A program made the position numbers and the translations under genes. From Paracoccaceae bacterium (GTDB taxonomy: Bacteria; Pseudomonadota; Alphaproteobacteria; Rhodobacterales; Rhodobacteraceae): DNA of 64,000 nucleotides. Shown piece by piece: positions 55,695-64,000 of the stretch (the stretch's first letter is position 1; each line of letters starts with the position of its first letter). Below the pieces are notes generated by a model that saw only the letters and a list, made by a program, of their open reading frames with translations, did no database searches and was not told the origin of the DNA. The stretch is taken from the NCBI GenBank assembly GCA_021741245.1, contig JAIOYF010000008.1:1-64000 (forward strand). The letters run 5' to 3'.

Positions 55695-56348
55695 TTAGGC
55701 CTTGCCCTCCAACCCATCCTCGGCCTGACCGGTGGCGTGGGGGATGCGCATCTCAAACGTTTCGGTGATGCGGGCGTAATCATAATAGCCCATCCGGGCG
55801 AGGGGTTGGATCGCGGGGATATCCAGTTTGCCCGAGGGCAGGATCACCTTGTCATCGACATGGATATGCATGACCTGACCATAGACCACCTCCACCCAAC
55901 CCGCCGCACTGTTGCCGGGCAGGCGGTGGGTGGAGAGGTATTTGCATTCAAAATGTGCAGGGCTTTCGGCCACCCGCGCGCCGGGGGCAGACAGGCAAGG
56001 GGCCTTGGTCACCCCTGCATGCACGAATTCATCTTCTTCGGCCGGGAGCGCCATGGCCGACAGGTTGACCGCCTCGCGCAGCGCGTAGGTCGCCATGTTC
56101 CACACAAACCAGCCGGTTTCCTCGGCATTGACCACGGTATCCTTGCGCCGCCCGTCGGGATATTGATTGGCGGCAAACATCACCATCGGCGGATCGAAGG
56201 TCAGGTTTTGCCATTGGCTATAGGGGGCAAGGTTGTGGATGCCGTCCTTGCTGATGGTGGACAGCCAGCCGATGGGGCGCGGCACGGTGCAGGATTTGAA
56301 GGGCGAAAAAGGCAGCGGGCAGGGATCGGTTCCGGGCGCATAATGCAT
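55695..56348 (-). CDS. Flavin-reductase-like FMN-binding protein
   Basis: 217 residues of the flavin reductase domain family (split-barrel FMN binding). Features: [23 protein letters not shown] near residue 22 and [14 protein letters not shown] near 58, then [12 protein letters not shown] near 74. No fused oxidase is nearby. It could be a flavin:NADH reductase or a small flavoprotein oxidoreductase. A large inverted repeat lies about 50 bases upstream, so it may be controlled by a dedicated regulator not in the window. Confidence 0.82.
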   Translation of the reverse strand: MHYAPGTDPCPLPFSPFKSCTVPRPIGWLSTISKDGIHNLAPYSQWQNLTFDPPMVMFAANQYPDGRRKDTVVNAEETGWFVWNMATYALREAVNLSAMALPAEEDEFVHAGVTKAPCLSAPGARVAESPAHFECKYLSTHRLPGNSAAGWVEVVYGQVMHIHVDDKVILPSGKLDIPAIQPLARMGYYDYARITETFEMRIPHATGQAEDGLEGKA

Positions 56349-56396
56349 TGCGTGGTCCTTGTGGAGCGGTCAGGATCGGGGGTTTCACACCCGCCA

Positions 56397-56435
56397 GTCT
56401 ATTGGTTTCTTGAACCAATGGCGAAACCAATAGAC
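56397..56435. promoter_or_regulatory. Long inverted repeat upstream of the flavin-reductase-like gene
   Basis: GTCTATTGGTTTC at 56397-56409 and GAAACCAATAGAC at 56423-56435 are perfect inverted copies (13 bases) around a 13-base spacer. An inner TTGGTT/AACCAA pair is nested in it (56403-56419). It sits between the hutU stop and the reductase start; likely an operator, or a strong stem in the RNA. Confidence 0.65.
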
Positions 56436-56479
56436 TACCCCGTGGGATATTTATGAACAGATGAAGGCAGCTTGGGGGG

Positions 56480-58177
56480 TCAATTTCCCAGTATGGTGGG
56501 CAGGCGCAGGCCTTGGTCGCGGGCGCAGTCGATGGCTGTTTCATAGCCTGCATCGGCATGGCGCCAGACGCCGGAGGCGGGATCGTTCCACAAGACCCGG
56601 TCGATGCGCCGGGCTGCCTCGGGCGTGCCATCGGCCACGATCACGACGCCTGCATGTTGTGAAAAGCCCATGCCGACCCCACCGCCGTGGTGCAGGCTGA
56701 CCCAAGTGGCGCCAGAGGCGGTGTTGACGAGGGCATTGAGCAAGGGCCAATCCGACACCGCGTCAGAGCCATCCTTCATGCTTTCCGTTTCGCGGTTGGG
56801 AGAGGCGACGGAGCCTGCGTCGAGGTGATCGCGCCCGATCACGATGGGGGCCTTGAGCTCGCCGCTGGCGACCATCTCGTTGAACATCAGCCCCGCCCGA
56901 TGCCGATCACCAAGCCCGATCCAGCAGATCCGCGCGGGCAGGCCCTGAAAGGCGATGCGGTCAGCGGCCATATCGAGCCAGCGGTGCAGGTGGGTGTTTT
57001 CGGGGAAGAGTTTCTTCATCGCCGCATCGGTCTTGGCGATATCCTCGGGGTCGCCGGACAGCGCCACCCAGCGGAAGGGGCCGATCCCTTTGCAAAACAG
57101 GGGCCGGATGTAAGCGGGCACGAAACCGGGGAAGGCAAAGGCATTCTCCAACCCCTCATCCAGCGCCACTTGGCGGATGTTATTGCCATAATCGAGCGTG
57201 GGCACACCTGCGTTCCAGAAATCCACCATGGCCGCGACATGGGTGCGCATGCTGGCGCGGGCGGCGCGTTCGACGGATTTGGGATCGCTTTCCCGCGCGG
57301 CCTTGGCTTCGGCCACGCTCCAGCCCTGAGGCAGATAGCCGTTCAGCGGATCATGCGCGCTGGTCTGGTCGGTGACGATATCGGGGCGGCCATTTGGCAC
57401 AGCGGGGTCGCCAGCCTGCATCCGGCGGACAAGTTCGGGGAAGACATCGGCGGCATTGCCGACAAGGCCCACGGATTTCGCCTCACCCTGTGCGGTCCAC
57501 TCCGCGATCATGGCCAGCGCCTCATCCAGAGTCTGAGCTTTGGCGTCGACATAGCGGGTACGAATACGAAAATCGATCCGGGTCTCATCGCATTCCACGG
57601 CCAGACAGCAGGCCCCGGCCATGACGGCGGCAAGGGGTTGTGCGCCGCCCATGCCGCCCAAGCCCCCGGTCAGGATCCATTTGCCGGTCAGATCGCCGCC
57701 ATAATGCTGGCGCCCGGCCTCGGCAAAGGTTTCATAGGTGCCCTGCACGATGCCTTGGGTGCCAATGTAGATCCACGACCCCGCCGTCATCTGGCCATAC
57801 ATCATCAGGCCCTTGCGATCGAGGTCGTTGAAGTGATCCCACGTGGCCCAATGCGGCACGAGGTTGGAGTTGGCGATGAGGACGCGGGGGGAATCGCGGT
57901 GGGTGCGTACCACGGCCACCGGGCGGCCCGATTGCACCACGAGGGTTTCGTCATCCTCAAGGTCTTTGAGTGTGGCCACGATCCGGTCGAAATCGCCCCA
58001 TGTGCGTGCGGCCCGACCGATGCCGCCATAGACCACAAGCTCATGCGGGTTTTCGGCGACATCAGGGTGCAGGTTGTTCATCAGCATCCGCATCGCGGCC
58101 TCGGTCTGCCAGCTTTTCGCGCTGCGCTCGGGGCCGGTTGGGGGGTAGATGTCACGGCTATTCTTGCGGTCCAGCAT
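56480..58177 (-). CDS. hutU: Urocanate hydratase
   Basis: 565 residues, full length. It hydrates urocanate to imidazolonepropionate with tightly bound NAD+. Family blocks include [11 protein letters not shown] near residue 49, [12 protein letters not shown] near 168 (NAD binding) and the C-terminal [17 protein letters not shown]. It follows hutH by 9 bases in the hutI-hutH-hutU order. Confidence 0.97.
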   Translation of the reverse strand: MLDRKNSRDIYPPTGPERSAKSWQTEAAMRMLMNNLHPDVAENPHELVVYGGIGRAARTWGDFDRIVATLKDLEDDETLVVQSGRPVAVVRTHRDSPRVLIANSNLVPHWATWDHFNDLDRKGLMMYGQMTAGSWIYIGTQGIVQGTYETFAEAGRQHYGGDLTGKWILTGGLGGMGGAQPLAAVMAGACCLAVECDETRIDFRIRTRYVDAKAQTLDEALAMIAEWTAQGEAKSVGLVGNAADVFPELVRRMQAGDPAVPNGRPDIVTDQTSAHDPLNGYLPQGWSVAEAKAARESDPKSVERAARASMRTHVAAMVDFWNAGVPTLDYGNNIRQVALDEGLENAFAFPGFVPAYIRPLFCKGIGPFRWVALSGDPEDIAKTDAAMKKLFPENTHLHRWLDMAADRIAFQGLPARICWIGLGDRHRAGLMFNEMVASGELKAPIVIGRDHLDAGSVASPNRETESMKDGSDAVSDWPLLNALVNTASGATWVSLHHGGGVGMGFSQHAGVVIVADGTPEAARRIDRVLWNDPASGVWRHADAGYETAIDCARDQGLRLPTILGN

Positions 58178-58186
58178 GGCGTGTCC

Positions 58187-59731
58187 TCACGATTGGGGAG
58201 AAAGGGGCGGAAGCGGCAGGGCGGCGGCACGCGTCAGCGCACCTGAGGCGATAAGGGCGGATGCGGCCTCGATATCCGGGGCGAGGTAGCGATCCTCGAC
58301 CAAGGGGGGAACCTGCGCGCGCAGGGCGGCGATCACGGCGGCAAGCGCAGGGCTGGTGGGCAGCGGCGCGCGAAATTCGATGCCTTGGGCGGCACAGATC
58401 GCCTCGATCCCGAGGATGACGTTCAGGTTCGCCACCATTTGCCCCAAGCGGCGCGCACCATGGGCCGCCATGGAGACGTGATCCTCTTGATTGGCGGAGG
58501 TGGGGGTGCTGTCGGTCACACATGGCATGGCGATGTGCTTGTTTTCGCTCATCAAGGCGGCGGTCGTCACCTCGGCGATCATCAGGCCGGAATTCAGGCC
58601 CGGCTTTGGGGTCAGAAAGGCGGGCAGGTCAAAGCTGAGCACCGGATCGACCATCAGCGCCACGCGGCGCTGCGCGATGGCCCCGATTTCCGACAGGGCC
58701 AGCGCGATCATGTCGGCGGCAAAACCCACGGGTTCGGCATGGAAATTCCCGCCAGAGACGATCAGCCCGGCCTCGGTCAGCACGAGCGGGTTGTCGGTGG
58801 CGGCATTGGCCTCGATCTCCAGCGTGCGGGCGGCTTGGCGCAAGACATCCATCGCGGCGCCCGTCACCTGCGGCTGGCAGCGGATGCAATAGGGGTCTTG
58901 CACACGCGCGTCGCCGATCCGGTGGCTTTCGCGGATCACGGAACCGTCCAACAGGGCACGCAGAAACGCCGCCGCCTCGATTTGCCCCGCATGGCCGCGC
59001 AGGGCGTGGATTTCGGGGTGGAGGGGGGCGGTGGAGCCCATGATGGCATCGGTGGACAGGGCCGAAGTCACCAGCGCCGATTGCGCCGCGTTCCAGCCAT
59101 CAAACAGGCCCGCCAGCGCGTAGGCCGTGGAAAACTGGGTGCCGTTGATGAAGGCAAGCCCCTCTTTCGGGCCAAGGGTGGCGGGCGACAGGCCCACTTT
59201 GGCCAAAGCCTCGGCGCCGGGCAGAACGGCGCCGTCGACCTCGGCTATGCCATGGCCAATCAGAACGGCCGTCATATGCGCCAAGGGGGCCAGATCGCCC
59301 GAGGCCCCGACCGATCCTTGGGCCGGAACCACGGGGGTGACGCCCTTGGCCAGCATCGCCTGCAACAGCTCAATGAGCGCCCAGCGCACGCCCGAGGCCC
59401 CGCGCCCAAGGCTGAGCATCTTGAGCACCATCATCAGGCGGGTCAGGTTGCGCGGCATGGGATCGCCCACGCCACAGCAATGCGACAAGATCAGATTGCG
59501 TTGCAGCGTGGCGGTATCGCCGGGGGCGATGCGGATATGGGCCAGCTTTCCAAAGCCCGTGTTCACACCATAGACGGGCACATCTCCTTCGGCGGCAGCC
59601 CGGATCGCCGCGGCGGCAGCCTCCACCGCTGGGCGGGCGTCTGGGGTCAGGGTCACGGCACATCCGGTGCGGTAGACTTGGTCGAGTTGGTCAAGGGTTG
59701 TCTCGCCGGGTGTCAGAGTAAGTGCGATCAC
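58187..59731 (-). CDS. hutH: Histidine ammonia-lyase
   Basis: 514 residues. It removes ammonia from histidine to give urocanate. The Ala-Ser-Gly triad that forms the MIO cofactor is in [13 protein letters not shown] near residue 143; the N-terminal [10 protein letters not shown] near 53 and [11 protein letters not shown] near 195 are typical. Overlaps hutI by 4 bases. Confidence 0.97.
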   Translation of the reverse strand: MIALTLTPGETTLDQLDQVYRTGCAVTLTPDARPAVEAAAAAIRAAAEGDVPVYGVNTGFGKLAHIRIAPGDTATLQRNLILSHCCGVGDPMPRNLTRLMMVLKMLSLGRGASGVRWALIELLQAMLAKGVTPVVPAQGSVGASGDLAPLAHMTAVLIGHGIAEVDGAVLPGAEALAKVGLSPATLGPKEGLAFINGTQFSTAYALAGLFDGWNAAQSALVTSALSTDAIMGSTAPLHPEIHALRGHAGQIEAAAFLRALLDGSVIRESHRIGDARVQDPYCIRCQPQVTGAAMDVLRQAARTLEIEANAATDNPLVLTEAGLIVSGGNFHAEPVGFAADMIALALSEIGAIAQRRVALMVDPVLSFDLPAFLTPKPGLNSGLMIAEVTTAALMSENKHIAMPCVTDSTPTSANQEDHVSMAAHGARRLGQMVANLNVILGIEAICAAQGIEFRAPLPTSPALAAVIAALRAQVPPLVEDRYLAPDIEAASALIASGALTRAAALPLPPLSPQS

Positions 59732-60942
59732 AGCTCGCCTCCGATGATGCGCTGATGCAGGGGGTTAAAGCCGATGCGATAGGACAGTTCCGCCGGGTGC
59801 TGGCAGGTCCAGACCGCCAGATCGGCCCGCAGTCCGGCCGCGATCACGCCCCGGTCAAACAGCCCCAAGGCCCGCGCCGCGTTGCGGGTGACGCCTGCCA
59901 GTGCCTCGGCCGGGGTCAGGCGAAACAGGGTGCAGGCCATGTTCATGGCAAGCAAGATCGAGGCCATGGGCGATGAGCCGGGGTTCATGTCGGAGGCCAC
60001 TGCCATTCGCACGCCGTGGGCGCGCAACAAAGCAATGGGCGGGGCCTGCGTTTCGCGCAAAGTGTAAAAGGCACCGGGCAAGATCACGGCCACGGTCCCC
60101 GCCGCCGCCATGGCCTGAACCCCCGCCGCATCCAGATATTCAAGATGATCCGCCGACAGCGCGCCAAAACCCGCCGCAAGCGCCGCGCCACCAAGGTTGG
60201 AGAGTTGCTCGGCATGCAGTTTGACCGGCAGGCCGCAGAGGCGTGCGGCCTCAAAGACGCGTGCAATCTGGTCAGGGGAAAAGGCGATGCCTTCGCAAAA
60301 CCCGTCGACCGCATCGACCAGACCCTCGGCATGGGCCGAGTGCAGGGTGGGGATGCAAACCTCGTCGATATAGGCATCGGCGCGACTGGCATAGTCGGGT
60401 GGAATGGCATGGGCGCCCAGAAAGCTGGTGCGCACCGCAATCGGGCGCAGCGCCGCAATCTGCCGCGCGGCCCGCAGCATCCGCAGTTCGGTGTCACGGT
60501 CCAGCCCATAGCCCGACTTAATCTCGATCGTGGCGACCCCTTCGGCAATCAGGGCATCGACAAAGGGCAGGGCGGTGGCCACCAAACCCTCTGGGCTGGC
60601 GGCGCGTGTGGCGCGCACGGTGGACAGGATACCCCCACCTGCACGTGCGACCTCTTCATAGCTGGCACCTTGCAAGCGCATCTCGAATTCCGTGGCGCGG
60701 TTGCCGGCATGCACCAGATGGGTGTGGCAGTCGATCAGGGCAGGGGTGACGAGACGCCCACCCAGATCGTGCCGGGGCATGGCGGCGTAATCGGATGGCA
60801 GGTCTGCGCGGGGGCCGACCCATGCGATCCGGCCCTGATCCAGCACGAGCGCCGCATCGCGGATCAACCCATAGCCGCTATCCCCAGCAGCCAATGTGGC
60901 CGCATCACAGGCGATCAGAACCTCTGGCATGGCATTTCCCAT
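59728..60942 (-). CDS. hutI: Imidazolonepropionase
   Basis: 404 residues of the amidohydrolase family. The metal site is in [10 protein letters not shown] near residue 70, with later [10 protein letters not shown] near 240 and the Asp in ASDMNPGS near 320. It opens the imidazolone ring to formiminoglutamate. The start at 60942 has AAGGGGCC before it; the frame extends about 50 codons more but not convincingly. It is divergent from hutF across a HutC-type operator. Confidence 0.95.
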   Translation of the reverse strand: MGNAMPEVLIACDAATLAAGDSGYGLIRDAALVLDQGRIAWVGPRADLPSDYAAMPRHDLGGRLVTPALIDCHTHLVHAGNRATEFEMRLQGASYEEVARAGGGILSTVRATRAASPEGLVATALPFVDALIAEGVATIEIKSGYGLDRDTELRMLRAARQIAALRPIAVRTSFLGAHAIPPDYASRADAYIDEVCIPTLHSAHAEGLVDAVDGFCEGIAFSPDQIARVFEAARLCGLPVKLHAEQLSNLGGAALAAGFGALSADHLEYLDAAGVQAMAAAGTVAVILPGAFYTLRETQAPPIALLRAHGVRMAVASDMNPGSSPMASILLAMNMACTLFRLTPAEALAGVTRNAARALGLFDRGVIAAGLRADLAVWTCQHPAELSYRIGFNPLHQRIIGGEL

Positions 60943-61007
60943 AGTGGCCCCTTGGTGCGGATGAAAAAAGACAGTTGCCGAAACCGCGTCTCGGCCCCTA
61001 TAGCTAA

Positions 61008-61021
61008 TATGTCTACACATA
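61008..61021. promoter_or_regulatory. HutC-type operator between hutI and hutF
   Basis: TATGTCTACACATA, a near palindrome. The reverse strand reads TATGTGTAGACATA and shares GTGTAGACATA with the site before hutD/hutC. It lies in the divergent promoter region and just ahead of the hutF ribosome site. Confidence 0.7.
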
Positions 61022-61033
61022 AGGAGTCGAGAC

Positions 61034-62392
61034 GTGATTTTCGCCGAACGCGCTTTTTTGGGGGACGGGTGGGCCGAGAGGGTCCGGATCACGCTTGTAG
61101 ATGGCGTGATTGACAGTGTGACGCCTGATGCGCAGGCGCAGCCCGGCGATACGCGGGTGCAGGCGCTTTTGCCCGCGCTGTCGAACCTGCACAGCCATAC
61201 GTTTCAACGCGCCATGGCGGGGATGACCGAGTATCGCGCGGCGGGGCGCGACAGCTTTTGGACATGGCGCGATCTGATGTATCGCTTTGCCGCCCGCATG
61301 ACGCCCGACCAGATCGAGGCGATTGCCGCCCTTGCCTTTATGGAAATGCAAGAGGCGGGCTTTGCCGCCGTGGGCGAATTTCATTATGTGCATCATCAGC
61401 CTGATGGCACTCCCTATGCCGATAAGGCGGAACTGTCGGTGCGGATCTTTGCAGGGGCGGCGCAAACCGGGATTGGTCTGACGCATCTGCCCGTGCTCTA
61501 CAGCTATGGCGGGGCAGGGGCGCAGCCCTTGGCGGCAGGTCAAGCCCGCTTTGGCAACAGCGCCGACGCCTTTGCCCAATTGCTGGAGGCCGCACGTGCG
61601 GCGGCAAAGGCCCTGCCCGCCGATTGCCGCGTGGGCCTTGCGCCACATTCGTTGCGCGCAACCACGCCCGAGGATCTGGCGCGCATCTTGCCCTTGGCGG
61701 CGGGGCAGCCCCTGCACATCCATGTGGCCGAACAGCCCAAGGAAGTTGCCGATGTTCAGGCATGGCTGGGCGCGCGCCCGGTGGAATGGCTGCTGGCCAA
61801 CACCTCGATCAACGGGGATTGGTGCGCCATTCATGCAACCCATATGACGCCTGCCGAAACCCTTGGCCTTGCGCGTGCGGGCGCCGTGGCGGGCCTGTGC
61901 CCGGTGACAGAGGCAAATCTGGGCGACGGCCCCTTTGACGGCCCCGGTTGGCTGGCGGCGGGGGGGGCGCTTGGCGTGGGCACCGACAGCAATGTGCGGA
62001 TTTCCATGGTCGAAGAGCTGCGCACATTGGAATACAGCCAACGCCTGCGCGACATTGCCCGCAACATCATGGTGGTGGGCGAAGGCTCGGTCGGGCAGTC
62101 GCTGTACCGGGCGGCGGCCATCGGGGGCGCGCAGGCGCTTGGCCGCAAGGCGGGGGAGATTGCCGTGGGGCGGTTGGGTGATCTGGTGGCGATTGATCTG
62201 GACCACCCGGCCTTATGTGCCTTGCGGCCCGCGCAAATCCTTGACGGTCTGGTGTTCGCAAGCCCCGATACGGTTGTCACCGATCTGTGGAGCGCCGGGC
62301 GTCATCAGGTGCAGGGCGGCAGGCATGTGGCGCGGGGCGCGATTGTTGCGGCATGGCGCAAGGCGCTGGCGGAGTTGGCGGCCAGTCTGTGA
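61034..62392 (+). CDS. hutF: Formimidoylglutamate deiminase
   Basis: 452 residues. It deaminates formiminoglutamate to formylglutamate, the five-step variant of histidine breakdown. Metal site [11 protein letters not shown] near residue 52, [10 protein letters not shown] near 152 and [15 protein letters not shown] near 316. It uses a GTG start with AAGGAG before it. A HutG deformylase for the next step is not in the window. Confidence 0.95.
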   Translation: MIFAERAFLGDGWAERVRITLVDGVIDSVTPDAQAQPGDTRVQALLPALSNLHSHTFQRAMAGMTEYRAAGRDSFWTWRDLMYRFAARMTPDQIEAIAALAFMEMQEAGFAAVGEFHYVHHQPDGTPYADKAELSVRIFAGAAQTGIGLTHLPVLYSYGGAGAQPLAAGQARFGNSADAFAQLLEAARAAAKALPADCRVGLAPHSLRATTPEDLARILPLAAGQPLHIHVAEQPKEVADVQAWLGARPVEWLLANTSINGDWCAIHATHMTPAETLGLARAGAVAGLCPVTEANLGDGPFDGPGWLAAGGALGVGTDSNVRISMVEELRTLEYSQRLRDIARNIMVVGEGSVGQSLYRAAAIGGAQALGRKAGEIAVGRLGDLVAIDLDHPALCALRPAQILDGLVFASPDTVVTDLWSAGRHQVQGGRHVARGAIVAAWRKALAELAASL

Positions 62393-62395
62393 CAC

Positions 62396-62938
62396 TCAGC
62401 CGAGTTGGCGCAGCGACACACGCAGCGCCTTTGCGCCCTTGGTCACGCGGATCACGCCGCTTGTGCCAAGTGCAAAGCTGCCGGGAAACAGGGCCATGCC
62501 GTCAACATCCACCCCCGGCGTCAAGGCCAAAAGGCCGATCAGATCGCTGCCCATAACCTCTTCATGGTGGGGTGCGTCTACGACTGTCACCTGCCCGGAG
62601 ATCAGGCGCGGATCGAAGATCAGGTTCAGGTCGCGAATGGGGCCGTTGATCAAGCGCCCATCAATTGGCGTCTCTCCGTCAAAGGGGACTGGGTGCAGGG
62701 GCAGGGCGGACAGCACCTGATCGGGGCCATGCAAGGCGATCCCGGCCCCCTCGATCACCGTCAGGATGCGGGCATAGCCGTCAAAGCGTGAAAAGGGGCC
62801 GTCGGTGGCGACCTCGGCGATGCTCAGCCGCCAGAGCCAGCCCCTTGCCCCCTCGGCCCGCGCGATTTCATGGGTGAGGCCACCGCCGTTTTTCCATGGG
62901 GTGGTGATGAAATCCTCGGGGCGATGGATGTGGAACAC
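62396..62938 (-). CDS. hutD: HutD-family protein
   Basis: 180 residues of the HutD family, a cupin-like protein linked to histidine utilisation whose role is thought to limit or fine-tune hut expression. Markers are TPWKNGGGLTHEIAR near residue 15 and WRLSIAEVATDGPFSRFDGY near 37. Two starts are possible. The ATG at 62953 has no ribosome site and touches the operator. The GTG at 62938 has AAGGAAA before it and is chosen. Convergent with hutF. Confidence 0.9.
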   Translation of the reverse strand: MFHIHRPEDFITTPWKNGGGLTHEIARAEGARGWLWRLSIAEVATDGPFSRFDGYARILTVIEGAGIALHGPDQVLSALPLHPVPFDGETPIDGRLINGPIRDLNLIFDPRLISGQVTVVDAPHHEEVMGSDLIGLLALTPGVDVDGMALFPGSFALGTSGVIRVTKGAKALRVSLRQLG

Positions 62939-62953
62939 GGGCTTTCCTTGCAT

Positions 62954-62969
62954 TAGGTGTAGACATAAC
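62954..62969. promoter_or_regulatory. HutC-type operator between hutD and hutC
   Basis: TAGGTGTAGACATAAC shares GTGTAGACATA with the reverse strand of the hutI/hutF site. It lies between the divergent hutD and hutC genes and would let HutC control its own gene and hutD. Confidence 0.7.
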
Positions 62970-63008
62970 CCTATCAACACCGACAGACCCCGCCAAGAGG
63001 CCCGCCTG

Positions 63009-63719
63009 ATGCCCGCCAGCCCACCCGCAGAAAAGACCACGTTTCGCGATGTGAAGGCCGAAATTTTGCACCGCATCACCGAGGGGCCGTGGGGCCCCGG
63101 GAGCCTGTTGCCCGGTGAGGTGGAGTTGGCGGAGGAATTTGGCTGCTCACGCACCACCGTGAACCGCGCGATGCGCGAGTTGAGCGAGCTTGGCCTGATC
63201 GACCGCCGCCGCAAGGCGGGCACACGGGTGCGCAAGGCCCCGCTGCGGCAGGCACGGTTCGGCATTCCCTTGGTGCGCGAGGAAATCGAGGCGACGGGGG
63301 AAAGCTATCGCTACACGCTGATCGCGCGCCGTTTGATTGAGGCCCCGGATTGGGTGGCTGAGCGGATGAAACTGGGGCCAAGCGGGCTTGTGCTGCATGT
63401 TCTATGCCTGCACAGCGCGAATGGCAGGCCCTATCAACTGGAAGATCGCTGGATCAACGCCAACGCCCTGCCACAGGTGCAAGATGAGGGCTTTGAGGCG
63501 ATTGGCCCCAACGAATGGCTGGTGACCACGGTGCCGTTTTCTGACGTTGAGATCAGCTTTCAGGCCGTGGCGGCTGAGGGCGCGGTGGTGCAGCATCTGG
63601 ACCACAGGCCCGGCGAGCCCGTGTTTTGCGTAGAGCGCACGACGTGGTGGCAGGGGGCGGCGATGACCTTTGTGGCGCTGAGCTTCCGGCCGGGGCATCG
63701 GATGACGACGCGGTATTGA
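63009..63719 (+). CDS. hutC: GntR-family histidine-utilisation repressor
   Basis: 236 residues. The N-terminal winged helix-turn-helix shows PGEVELAEEFGCSRTTVNRA near residues 35-54. The effector domain (UTRA) follows with LEDRWINANALP near 140 and FCVERTTWW near 205. It is expected to bind urocanate and leave the two GTGTAGACATA sites, switching on hut genes. AAGAGG precedes the ATG. Confidence 0.95.
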   Translation: MPASPPAEKTTFRDVKAEILHRITEGPWGPGSLLPGEVELAEEFGCSRTTVNRAMRELSELGLIDRRRKAGTRVRKAPLRQARFGIPLVREEIEATGESYRYTLIARRLIEAPDWVAERMKLGPSGLVLHVLCLHSANGRPYQLEDRWINANALPQVQDEGFEAIGPNEWLVTTVPFSDVEISFQAVAAEGAVVQHLDHRPGEPVFCVERTTWWQGAAMTFVALSFRPGHRMTTRY

Positions 63720-63841
63720 CCGGGCCAAGGGGCCGTTGCGGCGCAAAACCATGCCTTTGCGGGCTTGATGATCGCCCCTCCCTTGAGTTTACCCGCACCT
63801 TTGCCTAAACCTTGGCACAAAGCAGCCTCAAGGAACGCCCC

Positions 63842-64000
63842 ATGCGTATTCATACCGATCTTGCCGATACCATTGGCAACACCCCGCTTCTGAAACTTCA
63901 GAAAGCCTCGGAGATGACGGGGTGTACCATTTTGGGCAAATGCGAGTTTCTGAACCCCGGTCAATCGGTCAAGGATCGCGCGGCGCTGTACATCATCAAG
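63842..64000 (+). CDS. cysK: Cysteine synthase, 5' part (runs off the window)
   Basis: The first 53 codons of an O-acetylserine sulfhydrylase-family enzyme. It shows IGNTPLLKL near residue 11 and NPGQSVKDRAA near 38, whose Lys carries the pyridoxal phosphate. AAGGAA stands before the ATG. The rest lies beyond the window. It makes cysteine from O-acetylserine and sulfide; a related cystathionine-type synthase cannot be excluded. Confidence 0.9.
   Translation, partial: MRIHTDLADTIGNTPLLKLQKASEMTGCTILGKCEFLNPGQSVKDRAALYIIK

Noticed and set aside
56687-58246. 519-codon plus-strand open frame
   Set aside because: Antisense to hutU, which has full family match.

Overview
The window is high-GC DNA from an alphaproteobacterium, most likely a member of the Rhodobacteraceae (inference). 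The signs are short Shine-Dalgarno (SD) sequences, tightly packed operons with many 4-base stop/start overlaps, a zwf-pgl-pgi operon, a HutF-type histidine pathway with HutC, and a sugar/thioribose cluster and guanidine operon of the kind common in that family. There is no rRNA or tRNA, and I see no CRISPR array.

Layout, left to right. (1) 141-7543, minus strand: a type I restriction-modification system (hsdM-hsdS-hsdR) followed by an overlapping YgjP/M48-like metallopeptidase. (2) 8109-15955, plus strand: an accessory block. A leader-like mini-ORF and a hairpin precede a Lon-type AAA+ ATPase that has no protease domain. A 500-base non-coding gap follows, then a Tn7/Tn5053-like transposition operon (23-codon ORF, tnsA, tnsB, tnsC, tniQ) in which each gene overlaps the next. 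(3) 16179-19944: a LacI-type palindrome and zwf-pgl-pgi, the entry to the Entner-Doudoroff and pentose phosphate routes. (4) 20322-26808: a surface-lipoprotein/Slam pair, then a SARP-like regulator, a PAP2/haloperoxidase-fold protein with six LHKG repeats, and a subtilisin-like protease. (5) 26928-27989: an aldo/keto reductase, then a stack of hairpins separating it from a convergent operon.

(6) 28068-44192: a large divergent sugar cluster around a SorC-type regulator. Leftward run an FGGY kinase, an acetoin-dehydrogenase-like E1 alpha/E1 beta/AcoC set, a sugar ABC transporter and DhaK-DhaL. Rightward run the regulator, a ketose 3-epimerase, methylthioribose kinase, methylthioribose-1-phosphate isomerase and a class II aldolase. 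Together they suggest uptake and breakdown of a deoxy- or methylthio-pentose to dihydroxyacetone phosphate (DHAP) plus a two-carbon fragment; the substrate is not proven. (7) 44266-53860, minus strand: a guanidine degradation operon headed by a recognisable guanidine-I (ykkC) riboswitch, encoding an ABC transporter, two DUF1989 proteins (carboxyguanidine deiminase-like), a biotin carboxylase and allophanate hydrolase. (8) 54020-56348: msrB-msrA, a divergent MsrA-like protein and a flavin-reductase-like protein. (9) 56480-63719: histidine utilisation, hutI-hutH-hutU and hutD on minus, hutF and hutC on plus, with two matching HutC-type operators. (10) The window ends inside a cysteine synthase gene.

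The most unusual parts are the Tn7-like module with its Lon-like ATPase and unexplained non-coding region, and the Slam locus with its LHKG-repeat protein and protease. All product names come from motif recognition by eye; no database search was run.
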